From positions 1 to 38,032 of the forward strand of contig CAZRRV010000012.1 in NCBI GenBank assembly GCA_964602735.1: 38,032 nt of DNA, written 5' to 3'. This document shows, piece after piece, positions 32,870 through 38,032 of this stretch. Both the position numbers and the translations under genes were made by a program. Numbering within the stretch: position 1 is the first letter of the stretch; each line of letters starts with the position of its first letter. This stretch comes from CAZRRV01 sp964602735 (lineage in GTDB: Bacteria; Bacillota; Clostridia; Oscillospirales; Acutalibacteraceae). The notes beneath the pieces are model-generated. The model did no database searches and was not told the DNA's origin. It was given only the letters and a program-made list of their open reading frames with translations.

Positions 32870-34011
32870 ACAGTTTTTCCTCCGCAAATCAGGGCGACGC
32901 ACTTTCCGAAAACTCTCATTCCCGCAAACGGGGTACTGCGCCCTTTCGAATAAAATTTTTCCGGGTCGATCGTATACTCCCGCTCCATATCCCACACACA
33001 GTAATCGCCGAATGAAGGAAGCGAAAACCGCGCCCGCGGACGGCCGGACATCGCGTCGATAAGCCTTTCGAGGGATACGGATCCGGGTTTTACAAGATAT
33101 GTATACAAAACGGGGAACGCCGTTTCAAGCCCCGTAACGCCCGGCCTGCTCAAAGCGAATCCTCCCGATTTTTCCCGCGCGGAATGCGGAGCGTGATCGG
33201 TCGCAATCATATCGACGGTTCCGTCGGCCAGACCCTCAATCAGCGCTTCTCTGTCGCGCTCGGATCCGAGCGGGGGGTTCATTTTATACCGCCCGTCGTC
33301 TGTAACGTCTTTTTCGCTCAAACACAGGTAGTGCGGCGCGGTTTCGCAGGTTACATCCACGCCGGATTTTTTCGCCTCGCGTATAAGCGAAACGCTTTCT
33401 TTCGACGAAACATGGCATACATGATATTTACAGCCCGTCTCGTCCGCAAGCCGCAAATCGCGTTCCACCTGCCGCCATTCGCTTTCGGCGCCGGAAAATC
33501 GGCGGTCTTCACAGTGGGCGGCTATAACCTTGCCGAGCTTTTTCGCTTTTTCCATAGCGCGACGCATTAACTCCTCCGATGCTACCGGCATACCGTCATC
33601 AGAAAAAGCGACGACACGGGGGGAAAGTCCCTCAAAATCAGAGAGGGTCTCCCCTTTCTCGCCCTCCGTTACGGAGCCGTAGGGATGAACGCGTATCACG
33701 GCGTCGCGGTGTATCGCCTCAAGCTCGAAGGCTATATGTTCGGGGGAATCGGGCACAGGGTCGAGGTTCGGCATCGCGCAGACATCGGTATATCCTCCGT
33801 GTGCGGCGGCCATGGTTCCGGTTTTTATCGACTCTTTATAAAAAAAACCGGGCTCCCGCAGATGAACATGAACATCCGCGAAACCCGGAAAAATTTTATA
33901 TTTCGGGGGAAAATATTTGTCCGCACCCGGAAAATCGGGAAAGGAAGCCGGACGCCGTCCGGTCGGCGCCGCGAACCCCGCCTGATCCGCGGGGCAACCA
34001 GAAACCTGCAT
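32842..34011 (-). CDS. pyrC: Dihydroorotase
   Basis: Cyclises carbamoyl aspartate to dihydroorotate. The 389 residues contain the metal ligands His48 and His50 in ADVHVHLREPGF, then AAHCEDRR, YHVCHVSSKES, ETAPHYLCL and the catalytic TDHAPH, the typical type I bacterial dihydroorotase series. The N-terminal segment before the HxH motif is short (about 45 residues) and unusual in composition, so part of the usual beta sandwich is reduced; no later start is credible because the conserved core begins soon after. It is the first gene of the pyr operon, with a predicted leader of only about 12 nt from the nearer promoter. Confidence 0.95.
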   Translation of the reverse strand: MQVSGCPADQAGFAAPTGRRPASFPDFPGADKYFPPKYKIFPGFADVHVHLREPGFFYKESIKTGTMAAAHGGYTDVCAMPNLDPVPDSPEHIAFELEAIHRDAVIRVHPYGSVTEGEKGETLSDFEGLSPRVVAFSDDGMPVASEELMRRAMEKAKKLGKVIAAHCEDRRFSGAESEWRQVERDLRLADETGCKYHVCHVSSKESVSLIREAKKSGVDVTCETAPHYLCLSEKDVTDDGRYKMNPPLGSERDREALIEGLADGTVDMIATDHAPHSAREKSGGFALSRPGVTGLETAFPVLYTYLVKPGSVSLERLIDAMSGRPRARFSLPSFGDYCVWDMEREYTIDPEKFYSKGRSTPFAGMRVFGKCVALICGGKTVWRENSTEK

Positions 34012-34029
34012 ATCCGCTCACCCTGCATT

Positions 34030-34059
34030 ATTTTACCATACGTTCCCCCGTTTTGTCAA
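34030..34059 (-). promoter_or_regulatory. Proximal pyr operon promoter
   Basis: On the minus strand, TTGACA (34054-34059), 18 bp, TAAAAT (34030-34035). The start would fall near 34023, leaving only about 12 nt before the pyrC ATG, with the Shine-Dalgarno-like GGGTGAG at the very 5' end. A perfect palindrome CGTAAATTTTACG (34060-34072) abuts the -35 box and could be an operator. Confidence 0.75.
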
Positions 34060-34102
34060 CGTAAATTTTACGGCCGCGCGAACGCGAGTTCTGCAGGCTT
34101 AC

Positions 34103-34130
34103 AGTATAAAATATCTCGCTGATGTTGCAA
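34103..34130 (-). promoter_or_regulatory. Distal pyr operon promoter
   Basis: On the minus strand, TTGCAA (34125-34130), 16 bp, TATACT (34103-34108). It would give a leader of roughly 85 nt. I see no terminator-antiterminator pair or PyrR-type loop in that leader. Its -35 box is self-complementary and also serves the plus-strand promoter. Confidence 0.6.
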
Positions 34131-34154
34131 TTATATTCTTTTTTATGCTATAAT
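34125..34154 (+). promoter_or_regulatory. Divergent promoter towards the restriction-modification island
   Basis: TTGCAA (34125-34130), 18 bp, perfect TATAAT (34149-34154) on the plus strand. It shares its -35 hexamer with the distal pyr promoter. The region 34155-34492 that follows contains a small frame, a shifted upstream frame, and the ribosome site AAAGGAGAG of the GIY-YIG gene. Confidence 0.65.
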
Positions 34155-34240
34155 AATCAAGCTTACACGCGGTTTGGAAAAGATTGTTGAACGCGTTGAC
34201 GGTAAGTTAAAAAAACCGGCATATTCCGATTGACAAAGGC

Positions 34241-34420
34241 ATGAAGAAAAAGGATTCGGTAGCTTTGGCGGGTGTAAGTCATTACACGGTGGAAAAAACG
34301 AGCCGCGGCGAAAACGTCACTGCCGACATACCCGGCAAAATATATACCGCGCCGAATGGTAAAGTTGAAGATACGGTTGACTTTCCGCCCGATAAAGACG
34401 ACGCGGAAATGCAACGGTAA
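34241..34420 (+). pseudogene. Small unidentified frame, possibly the end of a frameshifted gene
   Basis: A 59-codon frame begins MKKKDSVALAGVSHYTVEKT and ends PPDKDDAEMQR. The product is hydrophilic and not recognised. There is no good Shine-Dalgarno at its ATG. Just upstream, a different frame starting at a TTG (34174) reads LEKIVERVDGKLKK and stops at 34231. Removing one A from the seven-A run at 34209-34215 would join the two frames into about 80 residues. This suggests a frameshifted small gene, a slippery site or a sequence error. It lies directly downstream of a strong plus-strand promoter. Confidence 0.35.
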
Positions 34421-34492
34421 TCTGCATTATTACGGCACAACATCAATCATTCGGAAACCGCTGGCATTTTTCATACAAAGGAGAGACAGAAA

Positions 34493-35173
34493 ATGGGAAA
34501 ACAGAAAACGAACAAAACGGACGGATATGACGGATATATTTATATATTGACGAATCCGTCGTTCCCGCCCTATGTAAAAATCGGATACGCGGATGATGTT
34601 GAACGACGCGTAAAAGAGTTAAACAGAACCGAATGCACGCCGTTCGGATTCCGAATTTACGCCAAATATAAAGTGCATTCAAGGCTGAAAGATAAATCTT
34701 TGCACGCTTTAATCGATATTTTGAATCCGGCTTTGCGCAGTACCGAAAAAATAGACGGCAACATTCGGACGCGGGAATTTTATTCCATCTCCCCCGAAGA
34801 AGCATACTCCGTATTAAAAAATATTGCCGCCATAAACGGCCTTGAGGATAACCTCGAACTTGTGGCGAAGACGGAAGAGGATGCCATAGAAGAGGAAAAC
34901 GCGAATAAAATAGCAGTAAAGCACGACAAAGCCAAACCTTTTAATTTCGGGAAAGCGAAAATACCCGCTGGAGCGGAAATAACATATATTTTAGATGAAA
35001 ACATAAAAGCGTACGTTTGCGAGGACTTAAAGCACGTTGAATACGACGGCAAAGTGTATTCGTTAAGCTCACTAGCCGATTTTCTCAGGGGCAAGAGCTC
35101 GAGCGCGGGGCCGCAATACTTCACATACAACGGCAAAGAACTCAATCAGATCAGAGAGGAAATCGGGTTTTAA
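34493..35173 (+). CDS. GIY-YIG family protein (T5orf172-like)
   Basis: A 226-residue putative nuclease. The N-terminal domain (about 12-115) has the T5orf172/MUG113 form of GIY-YIG: Tyr15-Ile-Tyr17, then Lys29-Ile-Gly31, Arg38/Arg39 in DDVERR, His71 and Glu95 in REFY, so the usual catalytic set looks present. A middle linker is acidic, then lysine-rich (about 122-155). The C-terminal part (about 160-226; KHVEYDGKVYSLSSLADFL and GPQYFTYNGKEL) resembles the DUF4357/RAMA-type modules seen beside restriction systems; that match is tentative. AAAGGAGAG precedes the ATG. hsdM follows 45 bp downstream, so a role in or beside the restriction system is likely. Confidence 0.8.
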   Translation: MGKQKTNKTDGYDGYIYILTNPSFPPYVKIGYADDVERRVKELNRTECTPFGFRIYAKYKVHSRLKDKSLHALIDILNPALRSTEKIDGNIRTREFYSISPEEAYSVLKNIAAINGLEDNLELVAKTEEDAIEEENANKIAVKHDKAKPFNFGKAKIPAGAEITYILDENIKAYVCEDLKHVEYDGKVYSLSSLADFLRGKSSSAGPQYFTYNGKELNQIREEIGF

Positions 35174-35218
35174 TACGGGTTTCGCATTGTTGTGTAACCG
35201 TCTGGCCGGAGGAATGAT

Positions 35219-37972
35219 ATGAATAAACAGCAGCTGGCGTCGAAGATTTGGGAATCCGCGAACAAAATGCGCTCCAAAATCGAGGCGAACGAATATAAAG
35301 ATTACATTTTGGGCTTTATCTTCTATAAATTTCTTTCCGAAAAGGAAGTCAAATATCTGAAAGCCAACGACTGGACGGACGAATACCTTTCGGAACTGTC
35401 GGAGGAAGACGCCGAGACGGCGGAGAGCGTTCGGAAAAACCTCGGCTATTTCATCTCTTACGATAACCTGTTCTCGACCTGGCTTGAAAAAGGGCAGGAT
35501 TTCGGAGTACAGGATGTCCGCGACGCGCTGTCCGCCTTCAGCCGCCTGATTAACGCCACGCACAAGAAAGTATTCGAAGGCGTATTCGACACGCTGCAAA
35601 CCGGGCTTTCCAAATTGGGAGACAGCGCCGCTTCCCAGTCGAAAGCCATTAGCGACCTTATACACCTGATTAAAGATATACCGATGGACGGCAAACAGGA
35701 TTACGACGTTCTCGGCTTTATTTACGAATATCTGATCGGCAATTTCGCCGCCAACGCCGGGAAAAAGGCCGGTGAATTTTATACGCCGCACGAAGTGTCG
35801 CTGTTGATGTCGGAAATTGTCGCGAACCACCTGAAAGACAGAAAGGAAATCAAGATTTACGATCCCACAAGCGGATCGGGATCGCTGCTAATCAACATCG
35901 GCAGGAGCATCGCAAAATTTATCGAGAACGGGAACAATATAAAATATTACGCGCAGGAACTCAAACAGAATACCTATAACCTTACGAGGATGAATCTGGT
36001 GATGCGCGGCATTCTGCCCGACAACATCGTTACGCGCAACGGAGACACTCTGGAAGACGACTGGCCGTATTTTGAGGAAAACGATCCCGTCGGCACTTAC
36101 AACCCGCTTTATGTCGACGCGGTTGTTTCAAATCCCCCGTATTCCCAGGCGTGGAACCCGGCCGATAAGGAAGCCGATCCCAGATTCGCCGGGTTCGGGC
36201 TCGCGCCGAAAGGGAAAGCCGATTACGCTTTTCTTCTGCACGATCTCTACCACCTGAAGCCGGACGGCATTATGACCATCGTTCTGCCCCACGGCGTTCT
36301 TTTCAGAGGCGGCGAGGAGGGGGAAATCCGCAAAAATCTGATTGAGAAAAACCACATCGACGCAATTATCGGCCTGCCGGCGAACATCTTTTTCGGCACG
36401 GGTATTCCCACGATTATTATGGTGTTAAGGCAGAAGCGCGAAAATACCGACGTGCTAATCATCGACGCGTCAAAAGGATTCGCGAAAGCGGGGAAAAACA
36501 ACAAGCTCCGCGCCTGCGATATCAGGAAAATCGCCGATACGGTGGCAAAACGTGAAACCGTGGAGCGGTTTTCCCGCGCCGTAAGCCGGGACGAGATACG
36601 GCGCAACGACTACAATCTGAACATCCCGCGATACGTCGATTCCTCGGAAGAGGCCGAAACGTGGGACATTTACGCTTCCATGTTCGGCGGGATCCCGGCA
36701 GGCGAAATCGACAAACTCGGCAAATATTGGAGCGCGTTCCCTTACCTTCAAAACGATCTGTTCGAATACACCTCCGCCGGGTACTGCAGGCTGAAAACGG
36801 ACGATGTAAAAGCCGTTATTGCGGGCCACGGCGACGTCAAAGCGTTTGAAAAGAGGTATTCGGACGCTTTCGACGGGTTTTACGCGTTTCTGTGCGACCG
36901 GTTGATCGAAAAAGCGGAGACGCTGAACATTTCGAAAACCGAGGCCGAACTGTCGGCGGAAATCTTCGACCGTTTAAGCGCCGTGCCGCTAATCGACAAA
37001 TACCGGGCGTACCAGATACTCGACGATAAATGGAACAAAATCGCCGTCGATTTGGAAATTTTGCAGACGGAGGGTTTTGAGGCGACAAAAAAAGTCGATC
37101 CCCATATGGTCGTAAAGACGAAAGGCGGCAGAGAGCAGGAGGTTCAGGAGGGCTGGACGGGCCATATCTTCCCGTTCGAGCTTGTACAAAAGAGGATATT
37201 AAAAGACGATCTGGCCAACTTAACCGGCTGTGAGACGCGACTTTCCGAAATCGAATCGGAATTGGAGGAAGCGGTCGATTTACTTTCGGAAGACGACAGG
37301 CAAAAGCTTTTGAACGACGACAATACCGCGTTTGTTTTCAAAGAGGTAAACAACGCGTATAACGAGATTCTGGATGAACTGACCGTGCCGCAGGAGGAGG
37401 TACTGGAGCGGTATCTCGCACTGGGTAAAAGCGGGGAAAAAATATCCTTCGTTGAGGAACACCGGGAGATTGACTGGGATGAAATAACCCCTTCCCGCAA
37501 CCGGGTCTACGGAAACAGCGCCGTAAAAAAATACATACGGGAACTAAAATCGAAAATAAGCTTTGATAACGACAGCTATGAGGGAATTATAAAAAGAGTT
37601 ATCACACTGCTGAACAGCGAAAAAGAGATAAAAAGGGAAATTAAAGAGCGGTCGGCGGCGCTTGAGAAAAAAACAAAGGAAACGATCGAGACCCTCACCG
37701 ACGGGCAGATTACGGAACTGCTTAAAGCCAAATGGATCGAGCCGCTAATCGAAGATTTGATTAGCCTGCCGGGAGAGGCGGTAGACGAACTGATTAAAGA
37801 AGTCGGCGCGCCGGCGAAAAAATACGAGACGACATTCGAGCTTGTGGAAAGCAAAATCAGGGAGACCGAGTCCGCCCTCTCCGCGATGATCGACGAACTG
37901 GACGGCGGAGAGTTTGATACGGCGGGGCTTGCCGAGTTCAAAAAGCTGATCGGGGGCGCGCAAAATGGCTGA
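35219..37972 (+). CDS. hsdM: Type I restriction-modification DNA methyltransferase subunit, long form
   Basis: N6-adenine methyltransferase that works with HsdS to modify the host recognition site. Residues 1-140 form HsdM_N (NKQQLASKIWESANKMR start). The SAM-binding motif I is near residue 214 (YDPTSGSGSLL) and motif IV is NPPY at 305-308. The catalytic region ends near residue 480. About 430 further residues follow, charged and predicted helical or coiled (LEEAVDLLSEDDRQKL, KREIKERSAALEKKTKETIE), much longer than EcoR124I HsdM (about 520 residues) though long forms occur in Firmicutes. Its end overlaps hsdS by 8 bp. No hsdR is seen upstream; it may lie beyond the window. Confidence 0.96.
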   Translation: MNKQQLASKIWESANKMRSKIEANEYKDYILGFIFYKFLSEKEVKYLKANDWTDEYLSELSEEDAETAESVRKNLGYFISYDNLFSTWLEKGQDFGVQDVRDALSAFSRLINATHKKVFEGVFDTLQTGLSKLGDSAASQSKAISDLIHLIKDIPMDGKQDYDVLGFIYEYLIGNFAANAGKKAGEFYTPHEVSLLMSEIVANHLKDRKEIKIYDPTSGSGSLLINIGRSIAKFIENGNNIKYYAQELKQNTYNLTRMNLVMRGILPDNIVTRNGDTLEDDWPYFEENDPVGTYNPLYVDAVVSNPPYSQAWNPADKEADPRFAGFGLAPKGKADYAFLLHDLYHLKPDGIMTIVLPHGVLFRGGEEGEIRKNLIEKNHIDAIIGLPANIFFGTGIPTIIMVLRQKRENTDVLIIDASKGFAKAGKNNKLRACDIRKIADTVAKRETVERFSRAVSRDEIRRNDYNLNIPRYVDSSEEAETWDIYASMFGGIPAGEIDKLGKYWSAFPYLQNDLFEYTSAGYCRLKTDDVKAVIAGHGDVKAFEKRYSDAFDGFYAFLCDRLIEKAETLNISKTEAELSAEIFDRLSAVPLIDKYRAYQILDDKWNKIAVDLEILQTEGFEATKKVDPHMVVKTKGGREQEVQEGWTGHIFPFELVQKRILKDDLANLTGCETRLSEIESELEEAVDLLSEDDRQKLLNDDNTAFVFKEVNNAYNEILDELTVPQEEVLERYLALGKSGEKISFVEEHREIDWDEITPSRNRVYGNSAVKKYIRELKSKISFDNDSYEGIIKRVITLLNSEKEIKREIKERSAALEKKTKETIETLTDGQITELLKAKWIEPLIEDLISLPGEAVDELIKEVGAPAKKYETTFELVESKIRETESALSAMIDELDGGEFDTAGLAEFKKLIGGAQNG

Positions 37973-38032
37973 AAAGGCAGCGGAACCGAAAATCAGGTTT
38001 AAGGGATTTACCGGCGCGTGGGAAAAGAGGAA
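37965..38032 (+). CDS. hsdS: Type I restriction specificity subunit, 5' end only
   Basis: The ATG at 37965 overlaps the hsdM stop and opens a frame that runs off the window after 22 complete codons. The visible KIRFKGFTGAWEKR is the standard start of Firmicutes HsdS subunits, which recognise the target DNA through two variable domains. The rest of the gene, any inverted-repeat-driven shuffling partners, and hsdR lie to the right of the window. Confidence 0.9.
   Translation, partial: MAEKAAEPKIRFKGFTGAWEKR

Noticed and set aside
32870..32995. Longer carA start upstream of 32869
   Set aside because: The extra 42 codons lie within pyrC, do not resemble CarA, and the ATG at 32869 has an ideal GGAGG.

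Overview
The window looks like a draft or metagenome-assembled chromosome fragment from an anaerobic, gut-type member of the Clostridia (Bacillota). The evidence is: EF-P next to a CD1247-type zinc-ribbon protein, an MsmK-type shared sugar ATPase, a KtrAB potassium system, a CdaR-like regulator in front of ftsE-ftsX-M23 hydrolase, a class 1B PyrD/PyrK pair, PyrI beside PyrB, CsoR-controlled CopA, and sigma-A promoters with strong Shine-Dalgarno sites. Exactly 100 Ns inside ftsX mark a scaffold gap of unknown true length. I name no species.

Layout. 1-250: tRNA-Gln and tRNA-Val on the minus strand with a consensus promoter. 393-2755: efp, a zinc-ribbon gene, ispD and ispF. 2841-4092: msmK as a single promoter-gene-terminator unit. 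4249-6477: a 93-bp tandem duplication running into ktrB, then ktrA. 6538-10914: the CdaR-like regulator, ftsE, ftsX and an M23 hydrolase, ended by a terminator. 11090-13211: a lone GH42 beta-galactosidase. 13309-13712: tRNA-Ile2(CAU) and tRNA-Trp on the minus strand with promoter and terminators. 13777-16175: a GT8 glycosyltransferase and cardiolipin synthase. 16214-18437: mscL, pduL-like, hemW. 18466-20202: a possible 25-codon leader ORF coupled to an orphan peptide-binding lipoprotein. 20446-21128: an RpiB/LacAB-family isomerase. 21293-24186: csoR and copA behind a copper-type operator. 24197-34011 (minus): a complete UMP operon, pyrC-carA-carB-pyrK-pyrD-pyrF-pyrE-pyrB-pyrI. 34125-38032: a restriction-modification island (possible decayed small gene, GIY-YIG protein, long HsdM, start of HsdS) that runs off the right edge.

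How the genes work together. The pyr operon encodes every step from glutamine, bicarbonate and ATP to UMP, with many overlapping stops and starts; no pyrR or attenuator is visible near it. ftsE, ftsX and the M23 protein form the usual envelope-spanning machine that couples ATP hydrolysis to peptidoglycan cleavage. KtrB and KtrA are the pore and regulatory ring of one potassium channel. CsoR represses copA through an operator lying in the promoter spacer.

Most interesting points: (1) copA is fused in frame to a complete CopZ-like domain, yet that domain keeps its own Shine-Dalgarno and ATG, suggesting two products from one frame; (2) a self-complementary TTGCAA can act as the -35 box of two divergent promoters between the pyr operon and the restriction island; (3) a 93-bp (31-codon) tandem duplication copies the translation start of ktrB; (4) a GIY-YIG protein sits where hsdR might be expected; (5) ftsX carries a Ser/Ala low-complexity insert that coincides with the assembly gap. 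I saw no CRISPR array, prophage or insertion sequence, and I cannot claim a wholly new system.
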